DNA from: Phascolarctos cinereus
Lineage: Eukaryota > Chordata > Mammalia > Diprotodontia > Phascolarctidae
Reading direction: 5' to 3'
Assembly: GCF_002099425.1 (NCBI RefSeq)
Contig: NW_018343973.1
Location: forward strand, 7,231,001 to 7,295,000
DNA length: 64,000 nucleotides
The notes beneath the pieces are model-generated. The model searched no databases and was not told the DNA's origin. It saw only the letters and a list, made by a program, of their open reading frames with translations. Shown one piece after another: positions 1 to 9,552 of the stretch (position 1 is its first letter; the number at the start of each line of letters is the position of its first letter). The position numbers were made by a program, and so were the translations under genes.

Positions 1-9
1 TGTAGTGTA

Positions 10-192
10 TTGTGGCATATATATATATATATATACGTATATATGTATATAAATATATGTGCATATATATATACACGCACACATATATACATACACACAT
101 ACATATATACTTATACACATATGTATATGCACACACAGATACCTATACACATGTGTGCACACACACAGAGACACACAGACACATCGGCTTAA
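10..192. repeat. TA/CA-rich simple repeat
   Basis: Alternating purine-pyrimidine tract, first TA/TATG and then CA-rich. Overlapping open frames here are low-complexity translations of the repeat and are not genes. Confidence 0.95.
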
Positions 193-574
193 ACAATTTC
201 TACTAGCGTGCTTTCCAGTTTCCCTAGCAGTTTTTGTTTAATAAAGTCCTTAACCCAACAGTTGAAGGTTTTATCTTACCAAACACTTTTTTCTGTATTA
301 ATTTTCTTCTTTATGTTGTGTACATATTCTGTTCCACTGATTTACTTTTTCTATTTTTTTAGCAGACACCAAAGAGTTTTGACAGTTACTGCCTTGAAGT
401 ATTTGAGACCCAGTATTGCTATACCTCTAGAACTTGTTAACTTTTCTCCCAAAGTTTCTCATTTTCTAACTGCCTTATTTTTGCTGAGGTCACTGCCATC
501 CTCTCAGTCACTCAAGTTTATAACCTCATTTTATATCGAATCACGTGACAGATCTTTGTCATTTTAACCTCCAC
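193..574. other. unassigned AT-rich sequence
   Basis: No repeat family, RNA or coding signal recognised. A 119-codon open frame covers much of it but has no recognisable motif and is rich in Phe, Leu and Ser, as expected from pyrimidine-rich chance frames. Confidence 0.5.
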
Positions 575-1312
575 AATAACCCTTCTGTACTCACATAGCT
601 ACCACCTACATTCAGATTCTCATTTGTCATAGCTTCCTTACTGATGTCTCTGCCTCAAGTTCTTGTTGTTGTTGAGTCATTTCAGTTGTGTCCAACTCTT
701 CATGACGCCATTTGGAGTTTTCTTGGCAAAAAAAATTAGAGTGCTTTGTTATTTCCTTCTCTAGTTCATTTTACAGATGAGGAAAACTGAAGCAAACAGG
801 GTAAGTGACTTGCCCAATGTCATATACCTAGTAAGTGTCTGAGGGCAGATTTTAACTCAGATCTTAAAGACTCCAGAACCAGTGCTTCATATACTGTGCC
901 ACCTAGCTGCGCATGTCTCATTACACTGCTCTAAGTCATCCTCCAATCAACTACAGAATTCATACTCATAAAGCAGAGGTCTGACCATGCCATTCTTTAG
1001 CTCATAATCTTCAATGGCTGCCTTTTGCCTTTAGGGTCAAATTAAAAACAAACAAACAAAAATCTCAGTTTGGTTTTTAAAGCCCTTTGCATTCTTGCTT
1101 CAGTTTACCTTCCTGGGATTTCTGTACTGTCCTTTACTTACTCTGCATTTCAGCCAAACTGGCTCAATTGCTGTGCACTATGCTTGACACTACATTTCCC
1201 CTCTATATTGCCTCTCATAGGCTGTGCTGCATACCAGGAATGTCCTCCAGCCTTACCTTAACCTCTCAGTACATCTTGTTCCCTTCAAAGGTCAGCTGAA
1301 GTGATACTATGA
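575..1312 (+). mobile_element. L2 LINE 3' region, interrupted by a SINE
   Basis: Degenerate L2 3' sequence in sense orientation. Recognisable stretches are the pieces around AAAGCAGAGGTCTGACCATG (975 on), CTTCAATGGCTGCCTTTTGC (1010 on) and CATTTCAGCCAAACTGGC (1146 on), in the same order as the L2 copies elsewhere in this window. The SINE at 661-912 sits inside it, so the L2 is older. Confidence 0.7.
661..912 (-). mobile_element. marsupial SINE with BovB/RTE-like tail
   Basis: On the plus strand it runs from the TTGTTGTTGTTGAGTCA tail complement, through a TTTTCTTGGCAAA block and a CATTTTACAGATGAGGAAAA block, to CCACCTAGCTGC (head complement). The sense strand is therefore minus. The tail matches the 3' ends of the BovB copies at 21491 and 31756. 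Confidence 0.85.
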
Positions 1313-1424
1313 CAAAGATTCTTAACATGTTTTTTTTTTTTTGTATGATAGATGATCCCTTTGGCAGTTTGGAAAAACTTAGGGAAACCTCAGACTAATG
1401 TTTTTAAAGGAATAAAAAAATATA

Positions 1425-1663
1425 TTTGTTGTTGTTCAGTCATGTCTGTCTCTTTGTGATCCCATTTGGGGTTTTCTTGGCAAAGATGCTGGAGTGGTTT
1501 TCTATTTCCTTTTCCAGCTCATTTTACAGATGAAAAAACTGAGGCAGAGTTAAGTGACTTGCCCAGAGTCACACAGGCAGTGTCTGAGGCCAGATCTGAA
1601 CTATGGAAGATGAGTTTTTCTGACTCCAGCTTCACCACTCTATCCAAAGCACCATCTAGCTGC
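1425..1663 (-). mobile_element. marsupial SINE with BovB/RTE-like tail
   Basis: Same family as the copy at 661: tail complement TTGTTGTTGTTCAGTCA, then TTTTCTTGGCAAAGATGCTG, CATTTTACAGATGAAAAAAC and GTCACACAGGCAG, ending at CACCATCTAGCTGC. Flanked by A-rich AATAAAA sequence on both sides, a probable decayed target-site duplication. Confidence 0.88.
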
Positions 1664-1741
1664 AAAATAAAATTTATGGGATTATTTAAAAAGCAATTAT
1701 CTTCAAACATGGTTATCAATTAAAAAAATAAGTTCATGGAA

Positions 1742-1914
1742 TATTTTGTGTGACTATACTTATTTATCCTATATAGAATTGCTTGCCTTCTTAATGAAGG
1801 AGGTGGGATGGGGAGGGAGGAAGAGACAGATTTCAGAACTCAAAGTTTTAAAAACGAATGTTACAAATAGTTTTTACATATAATAGGAAAAATACTCAAC
1901 AGAAAAAAAAATAA
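1742..1914 (+). mobile_element. L1-type 3' end, 5'-truncated
   Basis: Short 3' end with the marsupial L1 pattern: CTTGCCTTCTTAATGAAGG, a G-rich GGGATGGGGAGGGAGGAAG block, ACTCAAAGTTTTAAAAACG and an A-rich tail. It is flanked by an exact 15-bp duplication, AATAAGTTCATGGAA, at 1727-1741 and 1915-1929, so this is a genuine target-primed insertion. Confidence 0.88.
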
Positions 1915-1946
1915 AATAAGTTCATGGAACCCAGGTTAACAATCCC

Positions 1947-2210
1947 TGTGCTAGTTCCTCTGCTCAACCAAGTTGCTAATTCCTCCCCACCCCCAATAAC
2001 TTTCTAACTATTCCATTACAAAACTCATATTTCATAAGTTTTTTGTGTATCTATTTCTCCCTATTCCCAATGGAAAGCAAGCTATTTTAGGGCAGTGGAT
2101 TTTTCCTTTTTTCTTTTTTACCATATTTTTTTTGGGATCTTTGTATCTTCAGTATGTAGAGTTGTCCCTGGTACATAGCAAAAAAACCTAATAGATATTT
2201 GTCCTAAAAT
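1947..2210 (+). mobile_element. L2 3' end remnant
   Basis: Decayed L2 terminus: GAAAGCAAGCTATTTTAGGG, then CCTGGTACATAGC and CCTAATAGATATTTG, matching the usual 'total length of use, component, cost' order of L2 3' ends (CTTTGAGGGC ... GCCTGGCACATAGTAGG ... TTAATAAATATTT). Confidence 0.55.
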
Positions 2211-3085
2211 TGTATCTTACTCTGATCCCCTTAACCATGTCCCCTTCTAGTCAGCATAGTAATTTGGCAAGTACTCTGTATAACAGGAATAGCGGGAAGT
2301 AACATTGCAAAGGGGAACCAAGATGGTCATGTACAGACCATCTAAATATCAGAGGAGTATAATTTGTAAACTGTATCATACATTAACCAAAAATCACATC
2401 CTTAAAATATGTGCTAAATCAAGGGAAGCCACACAGTCCTTCCTGTCAGAACCTTTTGGTCCTATGACATGTAAATCTCAGATAAGTTTTAAACATCAAT
2501 ATTAGACCAGTAAAACACCCAATGGTGCTAATGATTTTGAGATAATGTGGACATATTAATTTCAACATTTTAGTGACAACTTTGAGATGAATTGGATATG
2601 TTAATCAGTTAACCCGAAGGTAGCATGTATAAGAATTAGTCTGTCCTTCACACACTCAAAAAATCCTCTACAAAATTGAGACTTTAAACTCCTGCCTCCC
2701 AACCCTTCTCCAGCACTCTTCCATCTGGGCTCAAACTGCTGAATGCTTCCAAAAGCCATGGGTATGTGAGTTATTTTCTGCACCTCTCCCTTTCCCCATT
2801 CTATTCCCCACACTACCTGCCTTAATCTGCCAACCCATTCCCATCTCCACACTGTCTGCCTCTATAACCTCCCTCCACCTTTTTTTCTGCTTGTCTCTAT
2901 ACTTTCTGTGCCTGTTCATCTCTGTACCCTCTATGTCTTATTAAAGTGTGGTCATAGCCTCACCTCCCACTGCCATCATGGTCTTTCCTGATGAGTATCC
3001 AAAGAATTGTGCATACCTGCCCCATTTCATAATTTCATAAATTGATTAGCAATTCAATACTGTTTGAATTGAAAAAGAAAACCCT
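2211..3085. other. unassigned sequence
   Basis: No recognised repeat. The part from 2640 to 2960 is pyrimidine-rich on the plus strand, which gives long purine-rich minus-strand frames without protein-like motifs. Confidence 0.5.
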
Positions 3086-4136
3086 AAAAATATGTCCAGA
3101 GGAGGATGAATAACATGGTGAGTGAAGGAGAAGACAAAACTTAGAGGGAGAGTCTAGATGTCTTCAAAAATTTGAAGGGCTGTCATGTAGATCAGGGATT
3201 GAGCTTGTCCTGCTTGGTTAAACTAGGAGCAGTACATGAACCCTGGAGAGAGGCAAATTTTAGTTTCATATAAAGAGAAAATTTCCATTCCAATGTGAAA
3301 TGGTAAGCCTTGGGACTGAGGATCCTTTGCAGAACTTTGGGTAAGTTCTCTTAGTCTCTTTTTCCTCATGTCTAAAAATGAAAGTGTAGGATTAAAAAAA
3401 ACTAAAGCCCTTTCTAACTTTAAATCTAACTTTAAATCTATGATTCAATCACCATCACTTGACTTCTTCAAGTAGAATCAGGAAGACCCAGAGTTCAAAT
3501 CCACCCTCAGACAATCAATTAGTAGCTGTGTGATTCTGGGCAAGTCACTTAATCTCAGTTTCCTTATCTGTAAAATAGGGATAAGGATAGCACCTACCTC
3601 ACTGGGTTGTTGTAAGGGTCAAATGAGGTAATAATCCTAAAAACATTTAGCAGGTGCCTGGCACATAGTAAACACCATGTAAAAGTTATTATCATCATCA
3701 TTATTATTAATAATAATAACCACTTTACCAATTCTTAGGGATGTTATATTGGGGATTCCTATTTAGTTACAGGATGGATTAACTGGTTCCTGAGGGCGTT
3801 TTTTTTTTTTGCTACAACTCTGAGATTCAGTGATTCCCTGAAGTAGACTGAAGAATAGAATTTCAAAGCCTGGCTTTTTTCCTAGTAGAATATTATGATT
3901 TCAAGAGTGTACTAATTATAAAGGATAGTTTGATTAAAATGTTGATGGGTTAAAAAATGAATAGTTTATTTGGAAAGGATATTTGATCAGATACTGAGTA
4001 GGTAGGCTGAGAGCAAATAGATTTATGATTTTTTTAAAAAAGTGTTACAATTGTGAATTCCTACCAAGCATGGTTTGAACTAGATGACTACAGAAGTCAC
4101 TTCCAATTCTCAAAACTGGTGATTCTGTGAAATTTT
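3086..4136 (+). mobile_element. CR1/L3-type LINE 3' end, interrupted
   Basis: Sense fragments of the element seen inverted at 18605-19095. Recognisable blocks are TTTGAAGGGCTGTCATGTAG (3171 on), AACTAGGAGCAGTACATGAA and AGAAAATTTCC; the terminal block TTGAACTAGATGACTAC ... GATTCTGTGA is at 4074-4131. A MIR-type SINE and unassigned DNA separate the two parts. Confidence 0.6.
3473..3720 (+). mobile_element. MIR/CORE-SINE
   Basis: Sense MIR-like order: CCAGAGTTCAAATCC (B-box-like), TAGCTGTGTGATTCTGGGCA, AGTCACTTAATCTCAG, TTTCCTTATCTGTAAAATAG, and a 3' part ending in ATTATTATCATCATC repeats. Sits between the two parts of the CR1/L3 fragment. Confidence 0.85.
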
Positions 4137-4500
4137 CACACCTATAATTTCCTACAATTCATACTCAGAAAAAGAAAATTACCAATTTTGTTCAAATTGA
4201 TTTGATTTTTTACCTCCCTTCAAGCACTTCTCTCTTCATTGCAGATCAATTTCTTCACAAAATTCAAGGGCAGAAATAATGAGAAATAATGACTTTCAAA
4301 CTAATGAAAGAAGTTGAAATTAGATAAAAGGAAAAAATTAGTATTTGTCATTTTGATGCCATGACGTTTATCTCCATCTAAAGAGATAGAATCACAGGCA
4401 TAGGGACATGTATATGCCAAGTATCAAATCCTACAATTTGTTAGACTTAGGGCTCTCTGGGCTTTTCCATTTTCTCTGTAGCTAAACTTCCTTTTATGTG
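4137..4500. other. unassigned sequence
   Basis: AT-rich; nothing recognised. Confidence 0.45.
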
Positions 4501-4625
4501 TTCACTCCCCAATTTAGAGTGTGAAGAGCTTGACAATAGGGACCATTTCACTTTTTCTTTTTGCCTCCTCAGTACTTTAATATAGTGTTTGGCACATAAA
4601 GAGTACTTTATAATCTCCCCCTCCA
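4501..4625 (+). mobile_element. L2 3' end
   Basis: Terminal L2 pattern: GTGAAGAGCTTGACAATAGG, CCTCCTCAGTACTTTAATA, TGTTTGGCACATAAAGAG, then TACTTTATAA. Confidence 0.65.
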
Positions 4626-4857
4626 CCCCAATTCATTCTTCACATTAAGAGATGCCATTTGGTAAATAGAATATATGGACATGTGGTTACACTTTTAGCT
4701 ATTATTATAAAAACATATCCTTTCATTTTAAAATTCAATACTTTAGCTAATTATGTTAATGAGAGAATTCAGCATAGAAACAAGAAATTGGGCAGGTTCT
4801 ATCTGATCGGACAGAAGAGAGGTAGGACCAATGGGTAAAAATTAAAGGAAACTTCAG

Positions 4858-6168
4858 ACACCAGTCAAGATGTGGAAGTAGGAGGAAGCAATGAAGCCTC
4901 GCTCCTCCAACAACTACTCCAAGGAATATCTCAGATGAGACCAGCCTAAGCAGTGACTGGAAATCTAAGAAGAGATAAAAATAGATTATGTTTACAGTAC
5001 AAGATCACAAAACACCCAGGAGCAAGTTACCATTGTGCAAACTGTGGAACAGGGACACCCTGGGATTATGGAATCTGGCTTATGGAGCAACTCATTCTCT
5101 TTATCACAGATTCTTATCCCTTTTCACCTTTTAAGCCCTTTATTATGATCTCCTCTGAGTTTAGATTTGTTTTGCTCTCTGATTCTATTCTTTGTCTTCT
5201 TCCCCCTTCATTTCCCTCTTGCCTTTCCCTCCTGTTTTCCCATTGAGATGTAGCCCTATTCTGCTCTCAGGAAATTATTGGGATTTTCTCTCCTTATTTA
5301 GTGCATTGGCATCTTGTGCTTCTAGAGTCTGGCTTGTGGATGTTTTTGAGTCATTCTTTTCCTGTGGGTATGTGTCTTACACTTCTCTTTTTGTGTTTTT
5401 TTATTCTTCCAGCCTTCTTCTTGATTTTGGACTTTATGTTAAGACTGAGCTCCTGGGGGAGGGGGACGTTCTGGGGGAATATGCCTGGGCTAAACTATTC
5501 TCTTTTACATTTCTGCTGCTTTCACAGCTCAGGTTGGGTAATCTTCCAGTTCTCCCAAAGATATGTGATATGGGGCAAGGTCTGCTCACTGCCCTCCTTG
5601 TCTGAGCTCTGAAAATTCCTGACCCAGGTTTGGGTCCATTGGCTTGTCCAAGGTTAGAAGTTTCAGTACACTGGATTCTGCTACTGGGAGGCTTTGTGGG
5701 TTCAGAGTGATTGAATGGCAGGCTCCCATTTGGTTTGGAATTCATTGCCTGGCTATTCTACCATAGGCTTCAGCTTGGACTGGAAGCTAGAAATGAGTTC
5801 CTGCTTTATGCCTGGGATCACATAGCTACTGTCTGATTCTGAACTTGTTCCTCATGCTGTGCATAGCTGGGGCCTACAGCTGACCATGATCCCTCTTCTC
5901 TACCGCTCCTAGTTGCAGGTCCTCTTCTTAGTCTGCCCTAGTTCAAAGATCCCTTATGGAACATGCTTCTGTCCAGACTCTGTCCACAGTGTCCACAGAC
6001 CTCTCTGTCTGTCTCCTTAAGCCAAGCTGGGCTAAAAAAATTATTCACTGTGATTTTTTCTTGGATTTCCCAATTATAATTCAGTTTGGTGCATTTTCTA
6101 AATCTTTGTAGAGGAAGTATAATGAGAGAACTCAGATACAGTTCTTGCTACTCTGCCATTTTAACTCT
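4858..6168 (-). mobile_element. L1 5'-UTR-type sequence
   Basis: Read on the minus strand it begins at about 6168 with CAGGCAGAGTTAAAATGGCA followed by GAGTAG, the start signature of marsupial L1 5' regions (compare 13240 minus and 33037 plus). It runs through a relatively GC-rich 5' UTR to about 5100. The outer end (4858 on) carries a second 5'-end-like motif in plus orientation, AAGATGTGGAAGTAGGAGG, so the left part may be an inverted piece. Open frames here do not resemble ORF1. Confidence 0.6.
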
Positions 6169-6173
6169 GCCTG

Positions 6174-6373
6174 GTCCAGCTATTTTTTTTTATTTTTTAA
6201 TGAATTTATTTTGATTTATCAACAATCAAGCTTTTGAGTTTTAAGTTTTTCTCCCCCTTCCTCCCCACTTCCCTCCCCAAGACAGTTGTGCAATCTGATA
6301 TAGGATATACATATAATTTCCTATTAAACATATTTTCACATTAGTGATGTTGTAAGTAAAGTCCAGCTATTTT
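6174..6373 (-). mobile_element. truncated L1 3' end with perfect target-site duplication
   Basis: Body 6187-6360. The plus strand starts with a T-rich tail complement, then the complement of AACTTAAAACTCAAAAGC, a pyrimidine block, ATATACATATAATTTCC and TATTTTCACATTAGTGATG. Both flanks are GTCCAGCTATTTT (6174-6186 and 6361-6373), a perfect 13-bp duplication. Only about 170 bases of L1 3' UTR were copied. Confidence 0.93.
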
Positions 6374-7860
6374 GCAAAGCAATTTGGAGCTATGCTGTAA
6401 AAGTTACTAAACTCTACTTACCCTTTGACCTAATGATAACATTACTAGGTCCATAGCATGAAGAGATAAAAAAGGAAGCGAAGATCCTGTGTGTACAAAA
6501 AGTACTTATGCTCATTTCACTCAGCATCAGTCCATACAAGTCTTTCCAGGTTTTTCTGAAGTCTGCCTGTTCATCATTTCTTATAGCACAATAGTATTCC
6601 ATTACATTAACATACCACAACTTGTTCAGCCATTTCCCAATTGATGGACATCCTCTCAATTTCCAATTCTTTGCCACCACCAAAAGAGCTGCTATAAATA
6701 TTTTTGTATATGTGGGTCCTTTTCCCATGTTTATGATCTCTTTGGGATACAGCCCTAGAAGTGCTATTGCTGGGTGAAAGGGTATGCACATTTTTATAGC
6801 CCTTTGGCCGTAGTTCCAAATTGTTCTTCAAAATGGTTGGATCAGTTCACAACTCCACCAACAATGCATTAGTGTTCCAATTTTCCCACATCTTCTCCAA
6901 CATTTATCATTTTCCTGTTTTGTCATGTTGGCCAATCTGATAGGTGTGATGTGGTACCTCAGAGTTGTTTTGATTTGCATTTCTCTAATAGATAGTGATT
7001 TAGAGCATTTTTTCATATGACTATAGATGGCTTTAATTTCTTCCTCTGAAAACTGCCTGTTCATATCCTTTGCCCATTTATCAACTGGGGAATGACTTGT
7101 ATTCTTATAAATCTGACTTAATTTCCTCCAGGAGAATGTTGTACACACAGTAACAGCCACATTGTGCGATGACTAATATTGATAGACTTAGCCCTTTTCA
7201 GCAATGCAAGGATCTAAGATATCTCCAAAGGCCTCATGATGGAAAATGCTATCCATGTCCAAAGAAAGAACTATGGAGTTTGAATGCAGATCGAAGCATA
7301 TTATTTGCTATTATTTTTTCTTCTGTTGTGTTTTGTCTCCTCTTTCTGGTGGTTCCACCTATTGGCTCTAATTCTTACAACCTCATTAATGTGAAAATAA
7401 GTTTAATAAGAATGTCTATGTATAGCCTAAATCAGTTGGTGAACCATCTTGAGGAGGGAGGTGGGGAGCGGGGGTGGAGGAAGAAAAATTTAAAACTCAA
7501 AAGCTTGTGGAAGTGATTATTGATAAGTCAAAATAAACTGATAAAGTTAAAAAAGATACAAACAAAAAATACTTATGGTAGTTCTTTTTGTAGTGGTAAA
7601 GAACTGGTAACTATGGTTGTGCTCATTAATTAGGGAAAGGGAACAAATTATGGTATATTGAGGTAATGGATTACTATTTGGTGTAAGAAATGAGACAGTT
7701 CCAGAGAAACCTCAGAATACTTGAATGAACTGATGGAGAGTGAAGTGAGCAGAACCAGAACAACTTATACTATCACATCAATGTTGCAAAAATGAACCAT
7801 TTTGAAAGACTGGTTTGTTCTGACCAATCGTGAATATATTATTAACATATTGTCTTCTTC
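6361..7860 (+). mobile_element. older L1 ORF2 C-terminal end, split
   Basis: Pieces 6366-6510 and 7567-7860 together read as the extreme C-terminus of an L1 ORF2 plus the start of the 3' UTR. The first has ACCCTTTGACCTAATGATAA-type sequence, the second GTTCTTTTTGTAGTGG and GATGGAGAGTGAAGTGAGCA. The younger L1 at 6511-7561 lies between them. Many stops; no function expected. Confidence 0.8.
6511..7561. mobile_element. 5'-inverted (twin-primed) L1 insertion
   Basis: Left part (7127 down to 6511) is minus-strand ORF2 C-terminal sequence; frames read REMQIKTTLRYHITPIRLAN, CWRRCGKIGTLMHCWWSCEL and EYYCAIRNDEQADFRKTWKD, typical L1. Right part (about 7128 to 7561) is plus-strand and takes up ORF2 almost where the inverted part stops (LYTVTA...), then the 3' UTR and an A-rich tail. 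Flanks ACAAAAAGTACTTATG (6495-6510) and ACAAAAAATACTTATG (7562-7577) are a 16-bp duplication with one difference. Reading is broken by stops. Confidence 0.93.
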
Positions 7861-8249
7861 CTCCTTTTCTTCCTCTTCAAATTCATGGTCTTCATTATCC
7901 TTATTCTCATTTTCCTTCTTCCTAATTGTTATCGTTGTGTTGTAAATTTCTCATTGAGCTTAGCTCAGTGATAGGCACTATATGGTTGGGAAAAGCACTA
8001 GATTTGACATCTTTTAATTTTTTTTTTGTTTTTCAAGGAAGAAGCTTTTTAAGAAATAATCTGTCCTTTTCACTATTTCCTTCTATCCCATTGAGCAAGT
8101 TAAAAAGATATATGAAAAACAAATTCCTCAATACATATATGATTAGTAGTCTGACAGAACAAATTCTTGCATTAGTGATATTTGAAAATATATATCCCCT
8201 TCTGTATTTTAAGTTCACCACCTCACCATCTAGAAAGGAGTGATATTGT
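7861..8249. other. unassigned sequence
   Basis: AT-rich, T-rich on plus; open frames on both strands lack recognisable motifs. Confidence 0.45.
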
Positions 8250-8400
8250 GTGTGTATATACACACGCACACACACACACACATATGTCACTAATATACTT
8301 ATGTGTATATATTACATATAATATACATTATATGTACATTATACATTAAATATAATACACATTATATATTATATGTATATAATATGCATACTACATATTC
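8250..8400. repeat. CA/TA simple repeat
   Basis: TGTGTGTATA, (CA)n, then a long TA/ATTATA-rich tract. Confidence 0.95.
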
Positions 8401-8429
8401 TTCATTCTTTTGGATTCATGTGTGTCCAT

Positions 8430-8640
8430 CAGATTTCTAAAATCTTTCAAAATTGTTTTTCTCTATAATACTGTTATTTTATAAATTGTTCTACTTGTTT
8501 TGCTCACTTTACTCTGCTTTATTTCCTAGAGGCCTCCATAACTTCCTCTGAAATCATTAATTTCATCATGACTTCTGGAACAACAATATTTCATTCAATT
8601 CATATACCACAATTTGTTTAGTCATTCTCAATAGGAAGTT
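8430..8640 (-). mobile_element. old L1 ORF2 C-terminal remnant
   Basis: Plus strand reads as the complement of the L1 ORF2 end: TTTTGCTCACTTTACTCTGC, then TCATATACCACAATTTGTTT AG-type sequence, matching the pattern of 6511-6620. Heavily decayed. Confidence 0.6.
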
Positions 8641-9035
8641 ACAAAGCATTGTTTTTGTTTTTAAGAAAAAGAAGTGCAAAAAATTCAATGAAACTGACAA
8701 ATATATGTTAACAAAAACTCCTGAAATCTTCTGTCATGTTCAATATTTGTGGACCATTCCCCAACCCCCACACACCTTTGCATATCTTTTCTTTGAGACT
8801 ACACTTATTCTTCATTATTTCTCAACATTCATATTTGATGAATTGGTGGTGGTTGTCCTTTCCATTAACATTGTTGTAATCCGTGTAGTCTTGGCTCTGC
8901 TTACCTTCACTTGCTATCAGTTCATGTAAGTCCCTGAATGCTCCTCTGTATTCATCACATTCATTGTTTCTTACAACAGAATAATATTACATTTCTTTCA
9001 TGTATCATAATTTATTTAGTCATTCCTAAATTGAA

Positions 9036-9283
9036 GAGGAGCTCTGTGGCATAGTGGCTAGAGTGGTAGGCCTGGAGTCAGGAAGACTTGAGTTCAAGGT
9101 GACCTTAGACACTTAGTAGCTGTATGACCCCGGACAAGTCACTTAACCCTATTTTCCTCAGTTTCTTCTTCTGTAAAATGATATGGAAAAGAAAATGGCA
9201 AACAGCTCCAGGATTTTGCCAAGAAAAACCCAAATGGGGTCAAAAAGAGTCAGACATGACTGAAACAACCAAACAGCAACAAC
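9036..9283 (+). mobile_element. marsupial SINE with BovB/RTE-like tail
   Basis: Sense copy: tRNA-like head AGGAGCTCTGTGGCATAGTG, GAGTTCAAGGTGACC (B-box-like), TCTGTAAAATGATATGGAAA, AACCCAAATGGGGTCA, AGTCAGACATGACTGAAACA, then CAACAAC. Flanked by AAATTGAA at 9028-9035 and 9284-9291. Confidence 0.9.
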
Positions 9284-9552
9284 AAATTGAAAGGCACATA
9301 CTTTGTTTCTAGTTCTTTTTCTTCCCCCCGAAAGTGCTGTTATAAATTCTTTGGTTTACACAAAACCTTTCTTCTTTATCAATGATATTCTTGTGGTACA
9401 TGTCTAGCAAAGGAATCTTTGGTCCATAATGTATGGACATTTTAACCATTTTGTTTGCATAATTTTAAATTGATTTCAATAATTTTTTTCATAAAGTCAC
9501 AGTTCTTTAAACAATGTATTAGCCTGTTTGCCTTTCCACAGTCCCTCTTTAA

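Larger units (their letters stand above)
1318..1946. mobile_element. short dispersed element with inverted ends, split by two insertions
   Basis: Ends are ATTCTTAAC (about 1318) and GTTAACAAT (about 1935), which are near-inverted repeats. Internal blocks such as CCCTTTGGCAGTTTGG, AATGTTTTTAAA and AAGTTCATGGA belong to a family I know as common in mammals. It resembles a non-autonomous DNA transposon, but the class is not certain. A SINE (1425-1663) and an L1 tail (1742-1914) interrupt it, and the three host pieces still read in order. Confidence 0.6.

Noticed and set aside
10-241. Overlapping 60-64 codon frames at the left edge
   Set aside because: They translate the TA/CA simple repeat (Tyr-Ile-His-Thr runs).
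5192-5745. Frames of 97-137 codons on both strands as a possible gene
   Set aside because: They lie in L1 5' UTR-type sequence, have no recognisable domain and overlap each other on opposite strands.
6828-7160. A 110-codon frame as an intact L1 ORF2 fragment
   Set aside because: Its first residues come from the antisense of the other half of the twin-primed insertion; only the later part is L1 ORF2.
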